Assembly: GCA_026391805.1 (NCBI GenBank)
Contig: JAPLDJ010000015.1
Span: 499,474-540,297, forward strand
Direction of reading: 5' to 3'
DNA from: Bacteroidota bacterium
GTDB lineage: Bacteria; Bacteroidota; Bacteroidia; Bacteroidales; FEN-979
DNA length: 40,824 nucleotides
How positions within the stretch are numbered: position 1 is the first letter of the stretch; every line of letters begins with the position of its first letter. The notes below the pieces were generated by a model, which was not told where the DNA came from, ran no database searches, and saw nothing but the letters and a program-made list of their open reading frames with translations. Positions 1 through 8,012 of this stretch are shown here, one piece after another. A program made the translations under genes and the position numbers.

Positions 1-9
1 AGTACGCCA

Positions 10-66
10 ACTCACCAGTTAATTGACCCACCAGTTCACTAGTTCACAAGTTCACCAGTTACTTTA
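10..66. repeat. Short tandem repeat, unit about TTCACCAGT
   Basis: About six degenerate copies of a 9-nt unit (TTCACCAGT with variants such as TTCACTAGT and TTCACAAGT) lie head to tail. The array overlaps the 3' end of the MFS gene: read on the minus strand it encodes the last residues (VTGELVN) and the stop codon. The same unit reappears at 6663-6703 beyond the TolC-like gene, so this is a dispersed family and not a local accident. Confidence 0.7.
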
Positions 67-1217
67 TTCCTCTGATAGTATCCGCTCGTATACACCAGGA
101 AAAACGCCAGCGCAACAATGCAAATTGCCGCGCAGACAAGAAAGGCTGATGAGATGGAAAAACGCTGGGCAATGGTACCGGTGATGACCATCCCAAGTCC
201 CATGCCGATGTCGACGGCGGCAAACAGTGTGGAATTTGCCGCACCGCGCCGGTTCTGAAGCACCATGTTGTTGGTCATGGCCTGGAAGGTCGGGAAAACC
301 ACGCCGTTCCCGAAACCGAGAATAACTGCTGCGCCATAAAACCCGAAGGAGTTTTTAATGAAAGCAAGGAAGGGAAACCCGATAATCAGCAGGGAAAGAC
401 ACACCATCAGGATCATTTTCGGCCCGTGCCGGTCGAAGAATTTTCCCGAACTGAAGCGCGCCCCGATCACGCCGGTGGCGTAGATCAGGAAAAACCCTGA
501 CGGATTCCCGATCCCGATTTCACGACCATAAAGTGCAATAAAAGAGACCACTCCTCCGTACGTGATCATGATGAGAAGCAGGTTGAGCGAAGGAAGAAGC
601 GTCTTTGTTTCGAAAAGGTTTGAGGTTTTGAATTCAAGGTTTTTCAGCGGTGTGTGGTATGGATACCGGATAGATGCCGCCATGGCCATGCTGGCCAGGC
701 TGATTGCAAACCCGGCAAGGAACATGGCCGAGTAGCCTCCGTGCAGTAAAATAAAAGAACCGATTACCGGGCCGAGCGCCATCCCGAGCGTGGTGGAAAC
801 CCCGAAATACCCGATGCCCTGGCCGCGTTTTTCAGGAGGAATGATGTCGACTGCCACAGTGGAATTGGAGGTGGTGATCAGCCCCCAGGTTAGTCCGTGC
901 GTAAACCTGACAACGATCATTACTGCCACGGTCCACGCAACGAGATACCCGTTAAAAATCAAAGCATAAAAAAGCAGAGAAGCGATAAAGATAGTTTTCC
1001 GGCCGTATTTATCCAGCCCGAAACCTGCCAGGGGACGCACCAGCACAGCCGCCACAATATAGGAAGCGAGTACCAGCCCGACAACGCTTTTCGGGGAATG
1101 AAGCTCAACGGAAATGTAAACAGGGAGTGTCGAGATCAGCGAATAATAAGCGCTGCACATGAAAAAATTGGAAAGTGTCAGCAGGGTGAAGTTCCGGTTC
1201 CACAGCTTGAATTCCAT
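39..1217 (-). CDS. Major facilitator superfamily transporter
   Basis: A 392-residue integral membrane protein with about 12 hydrophobic segments, the normal size for an MFS drug or metabolite exporter of the inner membrane. The loop between TM2 and TM3 (about residues 65-75) reads GFGLDKYGRK, a good match to the MFS signature GxLaDrxGRk, and a second copy of the same type (GKFFDRHGPK) follows TM8, as expected for the internal duplication. TM5 has GxxLGPxxG, the exporter-associated motif C, seen as GMALGPVIG. Substrate cannot be told from sequence. It is followed by no gene in the window; 88 nt separate it from the EF-G gene upstream, with no clear promoter, so it may be read through. The last seven residues come from a tandem repeat (10-66), suggesting the original C-terminus was replaced or extended. 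Confidence 0.88.
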   Translation of the reverse strand: MEFKLWNRNFTLLTLSNFFMCSAYYSLISTLPVYISVELHSPKSVVGLVLASYIVAAVLVRPLAGFGLDKYGRKTIFIASLLFYALIFNGYLVAWTVAVMIVVRFTHGLTWGLITTSNSTVAVDIIPPEKRGQGIGYFGVSTTLGMALGPVIGSFILLHGGYSAMFLAGFAISLASMAMAASIRYPYHTPLKNLEFKTSNLFETKTLLPSLNLLLIMITYGGVVSFIALYGREIGIGNPSGFFLIYATGVIGARFSSGKFFDRHGPKMILMVCLSLLIIGFPFLAFIKNSFGFYGAAVILGFGNGVVFPTFQAMTNNMVLQNRRGAANSTLFAAVDIGMGLGMVITGTIAQRFSISSAFLVCAAICIVALAFFLVYTSGYYQRNKVTGELVN

Positions 1218-1225
1218 CTCGCATC

Positions 1226-1305
1226 AGTTCGTCATACGTCATAAGACATTAGACATAAGACATTAAGTGTTTTTCTATATTTCGCTTTTCGCTTTTCGCC
1301 TTTCG
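1226..1305. repeat. Two short tandem repeats in the MFS/EF-G spacer
   Basis: The spacer between the two minus-strand genes is mostly repeat. First come alternating copies of a unit like CATAAGACATTAGA (about 1234-1266), then four copies of TTTCGC/TTTTCGC (about 1280-1303) that run up to the EF-G stop codon. Nothing resembling a promoter box was seen here. Confidence 0.65.
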
Positions 1306-3372
1306 CTACTTGTTTTTCTCAGCAATCTCCTTCAGCACCTCCTCCTGTATCGCCTTTGGCAGGGGTGTGTAGGAACTGAATTCCATGGAATAATTGGCCC
1401 TGCCGCTGGAGATGTTCCTGAGCTGGGTGGCATAGCCGAACATTTCCTTCAGCGGCACAAAACCGTTGATCTTCTGTGCGCCCTTGCGGTATCTGCGCAT
1501 GGCTTCGATCCTTCCGCGGCGGCGGTTCAGGTTGCCTGAAACCTCACCGATGTAATCATCGGGCGTGTTCACTTCGATCTTCATCATCGGTTCCATCAGG
1601 ATGGGACTGGCTTTCATGAAGGCTTCCTTAAAGCAGATCGAGGCACAGGTCTGGAAGGCCATGTCGGAAGAGTCAACCGGGTGGTGGCTACCGTCGAGCA
1701 GGACCACCTTTACATCAACCACAGGGTAACCTGCAAGGATGCCTTTTTCAAGTGTTTTCAGGATGCCCTTGTTCACCGACGGAACGAATTCGGCAGGGAT
1801 ATTTCCGCCCTTCACTTTGTCGATGAATTCATACCCCTTGCCTTCATTCGGCTCGATGCGCATCACGACATCTGCAAACTGGCCTTTACCGCCGGTTTGC
1901 TTCGAATGTTTGTAACGGTGCTCTTTCTCTGATGTGATCGTTTCGCGGAATGCAACTGCAGGCTCGCCCACGATGGCGTCGACCTTGAATTCATGTTTCA
2001 GGCGGTCGATGATGATCTCCAGGTGAAGTTCACCCATCCCGGCAATGACCGTTTCTTCGGTTTCGTCATCAAAGCGGACATTGAAGGAAGGATCCTCGTT
2101 CATCAGCTTGTTCAGTGCTTCGCCCAGCTTTGCCTGGTCGGCACGTTTCGCCGGTGTTATTTTTAATTCGATAACTGATGGCGGAATATGAATGTTTTCC
2201 AGGAAGAGGGGATGCTCGCTGTCGCAAAGCGTATCGCCGGTCTTCGTCAGTTTCAAACCGATAAGTGCTACGATATCGCCGGGACCAGCCTCGCTGATCT
2301 CTTCCCGGTCTTTGGCATGGATGCGGTAGATCCGGCCGATCCGTTCATGTTTTCCCTTGGTCGTGTTCATGATCTGCATCCCGCTTTTCAGTGTTCCTGA
2401 GAAGATGCGGGTAAAGGTCTGCTGCCCGACAAACGGGTCATGGATCAGTTTGAAGGCAAGCGCTGAAAAAGGTTCTTTTGCAGAAGGATGGCGGGAATGC
2501 GATTTTTCAGGATCGTCGATGTCAGTACCGACGATCGCCCCGACGTCGATGGGAGAGGGAAGGTAATCCACCACGGCATCCAGAAGCATCTGAACACCCT
2601 TATTCTTGTATGCTGCACCGCAGAAAACCGGCGTGATCAGCATTTTTAGGACGGCTGCACGGGCTGCCCTTCTCAGGAGTTCAGCGGAGACCTCTTTCTC
2701 CTCAAAGAAAAGCTCCATGATCTCTTCGTTAAATTCAGCGAGCTTCTCAACGATCCAGGCGCGGGCTTCTTTTGCTTTTTCCTTGTATTCTCCGGGGATC
2801 TCCATTTCGATCTGTTCGAAATCCCTGAACATATAAGCTTTTTCTTCGATCAGGTCGATGATGCCTTCAAATGTTTCTTCAGCTCCGATGGGGAGGTTGA
2901 ACGGAACGGCATTGGCGTCGAGGTACTTGTTCATCTGGCCGACCACCTGTGCAAAATCGGCGCCGGTACGGTCCATTTTATTGATAAAGGCAAAGCGTGG
3001 AACACGGTAGCGGTCGGCCTGGTTCCAGACGGTTTCGCTTTGCGGCTCAACGCCTCCGACGGCGCAAAACACGGCGATCATTCCGTCGATGACGCGCAGG
3101 GAACGCTCCACCTCCACGGTGAAATCAACGTGTCCCGGTGTATCGATCAGGTTGATCTGGTAATCTTTCCAAAGGCAGGAAATGGCGGCTGAAGCAATGG
3201 TGATGCCCCGTTCCTGCTCCTGTTTCATAAAGTCCATCGTGGCCTGCCCATCGTGAACTTCACCCATTTTGCGGGTGGTTCCGGTAAAGAAGAGAATACG
3301 TTTGGTAACGGTGGTCTTGCCGGCATCAATGTGTGCGGCAATTCCGATATTTCTGAGTTTTGTTAATGGCAT
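1306..3372 (-). CDS. fusA: Elongation factor G paralogue
   Basis: A translational GTPase of 688 residues that catalyses ribosomal translocation, or a paralogue of it. The GTPase motifs are intact: G1 AHIDAGKT near residue 13, G2 inside [14 protein letters not shown]3 DTPGH near 78, G4 NKMD near 132. Domains II-V follow at normal length, ending in a domain V with [20 protein letters not shown]. Some signature segments ([42 protein letters not shown]) remind me more of the spdEFG/mitochondrial-EFG1-like branch than of the canonical str-operon EF-G; that is from memory. No rpsL, rpsG or tuf flank it, which fits a second copy. It starts 39 nt downstream of the ADP-ribosylglycohydrolase stop and has its own -7 box. 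The symbol names the family, not a proven orthologue. Confidence 0.93.
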   Translation of the reverse strand: MPLTKLRNIGIAAHIDAGKTTVTKRILFFTGTTRKMGEVHDGQATMDFMKQEQERGITIASAAISCLWKDYQINLIDTPGHVDFTVEVERSLRVIDGMIAVFCAVGGVEPQSETVWNQADRYRVPRFAFINKMDRTGADFAQVVGQMNKYLDANAVPFNLPIGAEETFEGIIDLIEEKAYMFRDFEQIEMEIPGEYKEKAKEARAWIVEKLAEFNEEIMELFFEEKEVSAELLRRAARAAVLKMLITPVFCGAAYKNKGVQMLLDAVVDYLPSPIDVGAIVGTDIDDPEKSHSRHPSAKEPFSALAFKLIHDPFVGQQTFTRIFSGTLKSGMQIMNTTKGKHERIGRIYRIHAKDREEISEAGPGDIVALIGLKLTKTGDTLCDSEHPLFLENIHIPPSVIELKITPAKRADQAKLGEALNKLMNEDPSFNVRFDDETEETVIAGMGELHLEIIIDRLKHEFKVDAIVGEPAVAFRETITSEKEHRYKHSKQTGGKGQFADVVMRIEPNEGKGYEFIDKVKGGNIPAEFVPSVNKGILKTLEKGILAGYPVVDVKVVLLDGSHHPVDSSDMAFQTCASICFKEAFMKASPILMEPMMKIEVNTPDDYIGEVSGNLNRRRGRIEAMRRYRKGAQKINGFVPLKEMFGYATQLRNISSGRANYSMEFSSYTPLPKAIQEEVLKEIAEKNK

Positions 3373-3391
3373 GTGATTTTTTTTGAGCGTG

Positions 3392-3399
3392 CAAAGGTA
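3392..3399 (-). promoter_or_regulatory. Bacteroidota -7 box for the EF-G gene
   Basis: CAAAGGTA on the plus strand is TACCTTTG on the minus strand, a perfect TAnnTTTG -7 box. It is 20 nt upstream of the EF-G start codon, giving a very short leader. A matching -33 TTG is not obvious; the box overlaps the spacer after the preceding gene. Confidence 0.42.
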
Positions 3400-3411
3400 C
3401 GCTTTTTTCCC

Positions 3412-4374
3412 TTACGCGCCTGTCGAGGCGGAAAACCGTTTTACCAGGTCAAGGATATCATCCTTACGGGCAAGCACTTCCAGCCATTCTTTTGGGATCT
3501 GTTCCATACCGTAGATCATGCCCGCCAGACCTCCTGCAAGTGCGGCGACCGTATCGGTATCCTCGCCGAGGTTAACTGCTGCAAGAACAGTATCGCTGAA
3601 AGTATCGTATTTCATCACGCAGTACATGCATGCTTCCAGCGTATGCAGCACATAGGCGGAAGAACGGATGGTGGATTCGGGAAAATCCGTGATGTTGTTC
3701 GCGAGGATCCTGCAGTAATGGTTGTATTCCTCCGAATGGATCTCCTCTTTATAAAATGCGGGGATGAAATGCTGAAGTTCTGTATAGGCCCGGTGCTTGT
3801 CGTGGCCTTCAAGCAGACGGATCATGAATTCAACATAAATAAAACATCCGGAAACAGCACGGGCATGCGCATGCGTAAGTGCGGAAACTTCCTTCACGAT
3901 CCTGAACCGCTCAGAAACCGGTTTCTCTTTCAGAAAAAATGCCAGCGGAAGGATCCGCATCAGTGAACCATTGCCGTTCTCCTTTTCGTTAACTCCCTGC
4001 TCGGGTATCGGCCTGACACGTATACCCGTCTCAAGGAAACGGTCGATCCGCTCGATCGCCTTGTTCGTCTGGATCCCGATGTCAAAAACCCTTCCGTGGG
4101 GCGTCCAGAGCCGCTGGTTCTTCCATTTTGAATAGTGGAGGGCGATGTCTTTCAGGTCATACCCGTTGCAGAGACTTTCCCCCGTGCAGAAAACCATCGA
4201 GCTGTCGTCCGACCAGGTTCCCGGAAGCTGGTTGAAACGCATGTGGCCGAGCATCCCGGTAACCGGGTTTTCCTGAAGCCACTCGCGTGTTTCAAACTCC
4301 ACGGGAACGCCCAGGGCATCGCCAACGGCGAAACCGAGAAACGCATCGCGGACCGAATCAGCAAGTGTTTTCAT
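3412..4374 (-). CDS. ADP-ribosylglycohydrolase family protein
   Basis: A 320-residue cytoplasmic protein of the DraG/ARH fold, which removes ADP-ribose from modified proteins, nucleic acids or small molecules using two bound Mg ions. The N-terminus GFAVGDALGVPVEF (about residues 13-26) and the metal-binding motifs GTWSDDSSM (about 54-62) and GEDTDTVAALAGG (about 265-277) are all present, so it should be active. It lies between a DEAD-box helicase and EF-G on the same strand, 39 nt from the latter. No ADP-ribosyltransferase partner is seen in the window, so the physiological substrate is open. Confidence 0.9.
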   Translation of the reverse strand: MKTLADSVRDAFLGFAVGDALGVPVEFETREWLQENPVTGMLGHMRFNQLPGTWSDDSSMVFCTGESLCNGYDLKDIALHYSKWKNQRLWTPHGRVFDIGIQTNKAIERIDRFLETGIRVRPIPEQGVNEKENGNGSLMRILPLAFFLKEKPVSERFRIVKEVSALTHAHARAVSGCFIYVEFMIRLLEGHDKHRAYTELQHFIPAFYKEEIHSEEYNHYCRILANNITDFPESTIRSSAYVLHTLEACMYCVMKYDTFSDTVLAAVNLGEDTDTVAALAGGLAGMIYGMEQIPKEWLEVLARKDDILDLVKRFSASTGA

Positions 4375-4381
4375 GAGGCGG

Positions 4382-4389
4382 CAAAAGTA
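4382..4389 (-). promoter_or_regulatory. Possible -7 box for the ADP-ribosylglycohydrolase gene
   Basis: CAAAAGTA here reads TACTTTTG on the minus strand, a match to TAnnTTTG, only 8 nt upstream of the start codon. If it is used, the transcript would be nearly leaderless. No -33 box at 19-21 nt is evident. Confidence 0.33.
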
Positions 4390-4410
4390 ATCAAAACCAA
4401 TGACATTGAT

Positions 4411-4460
4411 ACCTCACACCCCCCCCCTCGCCTTCAGGAGAGGGGGTCGGGGGGTGAGGT
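4411..4460. repeat. GC-rich inverted repeat
   Basis: ACCTCA (4411-4416) pairs with TGAGGT (4455-4460). Inside, a run of nine C followed by TC (4419-4429) pairs with GAGGGGG and GGGGGG (4440-4454) around a loop near CGCCTTCAG. The hairpin lies between the 3' end of the helicase gene and the 5' end of the next gene, so it could end helicase transcription. Similar C-rich/G-rich palindromes occur dispersed in many bacterial genomes, from memory; it may be a REP-like or miniature element. Confidence 0.6.
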
Positions 4461-4484
4461 GAGTTGGCAATAGAGATCTGGGGT

Positions 4485-4543
4485 CGGAAAATAATCTGTG
4501 ACTTAATCTGTGTAATCTGTGAAATCTGTGGTGAAAAAAGAAG
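4485..4543. repeat. Short tandem repeat, unit AATCTGTG
   Basis: Four copies of AATCTGTG, with 1-4 nt spacing, lie between the GC-rich inverted repeat and the helicase stop codon. It belongs to the same class of short spacer repeats seen elsewhere in the window. Confidence 0.65.
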
Positions 4544-4571
4544 ATGGAGAATGGAAAAAAGAGAACCGTTA

Positions 4572-6431
4572 CTAATCCCTTGAAATCCTCTTCCGCTTCG
4601 ATGATTTCCCGGAATCTTTCGTGTTCTTCTTCCGTTTGCGGAAATCACTTTCGTCCTTCTTTCGTCCATCCTTCTCTGTATCAAGTCCTACAGTGATCTC
4701 TGATCCCCTGAAATCCTGGTCCTGCAAAGCATTCACCAGGAAATCTGCAAAATCGGATCCCACTTCAAACGATGCCGAACGGTCGAAAAGATCGATCCGT
4801 CCGAGGGGAACTTTCTTCCCGGGCGTATGCTCGTTCACCAGCTCGATCAGGTTGAGCGGAAAAAGCCCGTCGGCCTTGCCCTGGTTGATGAAAAGGCGGG
4901 TGAAACCGGAATCATTCTTCCGGAAACGTTCACTCCCTTCGGTATCCCTTTCGCGTTTCTGGTATGAGCCTTTTTCACGTTCTTTGTAAGAACCCCGGTC
5001 ACGTTCCTTATAAGATCCTCCGTCACGTTCTTTATAAGATCCTCTGTCGCGTTCTTTAAAAGACCCTCCGTCTCTTTCCCTGAAGGAGCCCTGGGATCTG
5101 TCATCAAGTACGTTGATATCCCTGGCATTCTTGTAATAATCCAGGAACCGGACGAATTCAAGCGCCACAAAGCGCTTGATGATCTCTTCCTTGTCGAGCC
5201 ATTCCAGCTTGCGGTAGATCGCCGGCAGGTAGGAGTCGATCTCGGTATGTTCGATGTCCACTTCTTCCATCTTGGCGATCATGTTAAACAGCTGCTTCTC
5301 GCAGATCTCCCTGCCGCCGGGAACCTTTGCAGCAACAAACGACTTGTTGATCTTTTTCTCGATCTGTTTAATGTAATGTTTTTCCTTCAGGTTGATGATC
5401 ATGATGGAAATACCGGCCTTCCCGGCGCGTCCTGTCCGTCCGCTGCGGTGTGTATAAACCGAGAGGTCTTCCGGAATGCTATAGTTGATGATGTGTGTCA
5501 GATCGTCCACATCAAGTCCGCGGGCAGCCACATCGGTTGCCACCAGCAGCTTTACGTGGCGGATGCGGAACTTCTGCATCACCATGTCGCGCTGGGCCTG
5601 CGAAAGGTCGCCGTGCAGCGACTCGGCATTATAGCCGTCGTGCATCAGCTTGTCGGCCACCTCCTGGGTGTCCTTGCGGGTGCGGCAGAAAACGATCCCG
5701 TAGATGTTGGGATAATAATCCACGATGCGCTTCAGTGCGGTGTATTTGTCTTTTGCGTGAACCGTGTAATAAATATGCTTGATGTTTAATGCACCTGAAT
5801 TCTTATCGCCGATGGTGACCTCGACGGGGTCATGCATGTACTTCCTGGCGATCATTGCGACCTCGTTGGGCATGGTGGCTGAGAAAAGAAGGGTGGCGCG
5901 TTCTTTGGGCACCTCGGAAAGGATGTCGTTGATGCTGTCGATAAAACCCATGTTGAGCATCTCGTCGGCCTCGTCGAGGACCACGGTTTTCACTTCGTTC
6001 AGCTTGATGGCTTTCCTGCGGATCAGGTCGCAGAGGCGGCCGGGTGTGGCAACCACGATCTGGACGCCTTTTTTCAAGGCCTTTATCTGCACCTCCATGC
6101 TGCTTCCGCCGTAAACCGGCAGGATCTTCAGGTCGTCAGTGTTCTTTGCAAAATCATTGAGGTCGCCGGCGATCTGCACGCAGAGTTCGCGGGTCGGGGC
6201 AAGGATGAGCGCTTCCGGGAATTTGCTGTGCGGATTGGCCATCTGGATCAGCGGCAGGCCAAAGGCTGCCGTTTTCCCGGTTCCTGTCTGCGCCAAGGCA
6301 ACGATGTCAACGGGTCCGGACAACAGGAGCGGGATCACCTTTTCCTGCACCGGCATGGGGTATTCAAAACCAAGTTCTTTCAAAGCATCCACATGAACAG
6401 GGTGGATACCCAATTCTTCAAATGTAATCAT
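4572..6431 (-). CDS. DEAD-box ATP-dependent RNA helicase with DbpA-like RNA-binding domain
   Basis: A 619-residue RNA helicase of the DeaD/CsdA/DbpA group, which unwinds or remodels RNA in ribosome assembly, decay and cold adaptation. The Q-motif region is at the N-terminus, motif I AQTGTGKT near residue 45, PTREL, TPGR, DEAD near 152-155, SAT, then helicase domain 2 with VFCRTRKDT and HRSGRTGRAGKAG. About residues 446-498 form a hydrophilic linker of eight-residue repeats (variants of RDGGSYKE). A DbpA-type RNA-binding domain follows (RLFINQGKADGLFP to about residue 590), then a very basic tail with KRKKNTKDSGKSSKRKR. The gene has a well-formed promoter and a long leader with a 10-bp inverted repeat, a sign of post-transcriptional or autogenous control. 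Confidence 0.95.
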   Translation of the reverse strand: MITFEELGIHPVHVDALKELGFEYPMPVQEKVIPLLLSGPVDIVALAQTGTGKTAAFGLPLIQMANPHSKFPEALILAPTRELCVQIAGDLNDFAKNTDDLKILPVYGGSSMEVQIKALKKGVQIVVATPGRLCDLIRRKAIKLNEVKTVVLDEADEMLNMGFIDSINDILSEVPKERATLLFSATMPNEVAMIARKYMHDPVEVTIGDKNSGALNIKHIYYTVHAKDKYTALKRIVDYYPNIYGIVFCRTRKDTQEVADKLMHDGYNAESLHGDLSQAQRDMVMQKFRIRHVKLLVATDVAARGLDVDDLTHIINYSIPEDLSVYTHRSGRTGRAGKAGISIMIINLKEKHYIKQIEKKINKSFVAAKVPGGREICEKQLFNMIAKMEEVDIEHTEIDSYLPAIYRKLEWLDKEEIIKRFVALEFVRFLDYYKNARDINVLDDRSQGSFRERDGGSFKERDRGSYKERDGGSYKERDRGSYKEREKGSYQKRERDTEGSERFRKNDSGFTRLFINQGKADGLFPLNLIELVNEHTPGKKVPLGRIDLFDRSASFEVGSDFADFLVNALQDQDFRGSEITVGLDTEKDGRKKDESDFRKRKKNTKDSGKSSKRKRISRD

Positions 6432-6459
6432 ATAACAATTTTATTGTGTGATTTCGGGC

Positions 6460-6545
6460 TTTCCGGTTACCATGACCAGTCACTTGCCTGGAGCCCTTTA
6501 AAGGATGGATATTGGAAACACTAAAATTTATCGGCTAACCGGAAA
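6460..6545 (-). promoter_or_regulatory. Structured 5' leader of the helicase mRNA
   Basis: The leader, about 126 nt between the predicted start of transcription near 6557 and the ATG at 6431, holds a perfect 10-bp inverted repeat: TTTCCGGTTA (6460-6469) and TAACCGGAAA (6536-6545). Inside the 66-nt interval lie a smaller stem CCAG/CTGG (6476-6479 with 6488-6491) and the palindrome CCTTTAAAGG (6495-6504). Together these suggest a closed, branched RNA element. DEAD-box genes often have long leaders that respond to cold or to the helicase itself; a match to any named RNA family was not recognised. Confidence 0.5.
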
Positions 6546-6563
6546 CACAGATTAATAATGCGG

Positions 6564-6593
6564 CAAAGATACTACTATTTTCTGAATCAGCAA
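6564..6593 (-). promoter_or_regulatory. Promoter of the DEAD-box helicase gene
   Basis: On the minus strand, TTG (complement of CAA at 6591-6593), a 19-nt spacer and TATCTTTG (complement of 6564-6571) form a near-ideal Bacteroidota housekeeping promoter. Transcription should begin near 6557, leaving a leader of about 126 nt. Confidence 0.62.
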
Positions 6594-6607
6594 CTTCGAA
6601 GAAAATC

Positions 6608-6703
6608 GTAAAGCGAACAGTGAACAGTTAACAGTTTTCAGTTAACAGAGAATAGTTATAAAAATCCAACTCACCAGTTCACCAGTTCACCAGCTCACCA
6701 GTT
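6608..6703. repeat. Two tandem repeat blocks downstream of the TolC-like gene
   Basis: Block one (about 6614-6650) has copies of GAACAGT and AGTTAACAG, including a partly palindromic pair around a TTTTC centre. Block two (6670-6703) is four copies of TTCACCAG/CTCACCAG, the same unit as at 10-66. Both lie within 100 nt of the TolC stop codon, between it and the helicase promoter. Confidence 0.65.
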
Positions 6704-6704
6704 A

Positions 6705-8006
6705 CTAAAGTGCTGCCATCAGCTGCTTCACCTTGATCTCGGCTACTTTCGCGGAATATTCGAAATTGGTCAGGCGTGTGAGCGACTGCTGGAAGCTTTC
6801 CTGGGCCTGTCGGACTTCCAGCGCCGTGGTTTGTCCCAGTTCCAGCCGGTGCATTGAGATGCCCAGGTTCTCGCGGGCCAGCACCAGGTTCTCACGCTCG
6901 ATCTTCAGCAATCGCATCTGGTTGTCGAAATCGGTCAGGGCGAGCCGGAACTGCGTGTTGACCTGCAACCGGGTATTTTCGAGGTTGAATTGTGCCGACT
7001 CAAACTGCAGCCGTGCCACGGAAACCTGGCGTGAGATATTCCCCGACTGGTAAAGCGGAATGAATAATGTTGCGCCCAGCACCGGTCCGTAATATTCATT
7101 CAGCCGCACGCTTCCGATCGTATAATCGCCGTGCGTAAAGCCATACCCGGCCGAAAAATCCAGCGAAGGCAGATAGAGCCGCTTCAGTTCCTTTATCCCG
7201 AGCCCCGCAACAGCCACCTGTTTCTGGGATGTAAGAAAAGCCGTATTTGAAGAAAAGAGTTTTTTGGCGAGTTCATCCGGATCAGGACGAAAATCGATCT
7301 TTATTGAATCGATAACATCAAAAAACACTTCCGGGTCCCGGCCAAGCAGCTGGTTCAGCTGGCGTTTTGCTGCCAGGATTACAGTTTCCTGCGATATGGC
7401 GCTCTCCTGGTAAACATTCAGGTCGATCTTTGCCTGGAGAAGATCATTTTTAGGCGCCAGTCCCGCATTAAAGCTTGCCTGCAGGAGGCTCACACGTTCC
7501 TCATTGAAACGGATCACCTCTTTGACGGCATTCAGCTGCTCCTTCTGCTTCACCACATTATAATACCCGGCATAAACATCATACAATGTCTGCAGCACCT
7601 TGTCCCTGAACTGGATCTCCCCGAGGGATTCGATCTCGTTCAGTTTTCGTTTTGTGACGAACATTTTCCCGCCGTCAAAAAGAGTCCATTTCAGCGAAAT
7701 GCCGGCCGCATATGAATTAGCCTGGGTATTTGTATTCGATGATGAAGACCCGTCGGAAAAGTGCTGGTCCGCCTGGTTGGAAAGACTGAAATCATCCGTT
7801 GCAGTAATGCCGACCGACGGCAGCATGCCGGCATTACCGGCCTTGTTGTTTGCACGGTCGATATCGGCCGTTGCACGTGCAGTCAGGATGTCGTAGTTGT
7901 TTTTCAGGGCGAGACGGATCGCTGAATCAGGCGTAAGCATTTGCTGTGCACGGGAAGCGCTGAAGGCGATGACCAGGATCGTTATGAACAGCGATGTTTT
8001 CTTCAT
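6705..8006 (-). CDS. TolC-family outer membrane efflux channel
   Basis: A 433-residue exported protein (N-terminal signal peptide of about 20 residues ending near SRA) of the OEP/TolC family. It shows two copies of the long helical-hairpin unit, with typical segments such as ALKNNYDILTARATADI near the N-terminus and LRLALTDFDNQM-type helices in the second half. It would trimerise as the outer membrane duct for the pump encoded by the two genes upstream; it starts 6 nt past the pump stop codon, so the three are surely one transcript. The C-terminus (KVKQLMAAL) is normal. Confidence 0.93.
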   Translation of the reverse strand: MKKTSLFITILVIAFSASRAQQMLTPDSAIRLALKNNYDILTARATADIDRANNKAGNAGMLPSVGITATDDFSLSNQADQHFSDGSSSSNTNTQANSYAAGISLKWTLFDGGKMFVTKRKLNEIESLGEIQFRDKVLQTLYDVYAGYYNVVKQKEQLNAVKEVIRFNEERVSLLQASFNAGLAPKNDLLQAKIDLNVYQESAISQETVILAAKRQLNQLLGRDPEVFFDVIDSIKIDFRPDPDELAKKLFSSNTAFLTSQKQVAVAGLGIKELKRLYLPSLDFSAGYGFTHGDYTIGSVRLNEYYGPVLGATLFIPLYQSGNISRQVSVARLQFESAQFNLENTRLQVNTQFRLALTDFDNQMRLLKIERENLVLARENLGISMHRLELGQTTALEVRQAQESFQQSLTRLTNFEYSAKVAEIKVKQLMAAL

Positions 8007-8012
8007 TGTAAA

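Noticed and set aside
4391-4684. 97-residue minus-strand ORF at the helicase 3' end
   Set aside because: It mixes helicase codons in another frame with the spacer repeats; no independent start signal.
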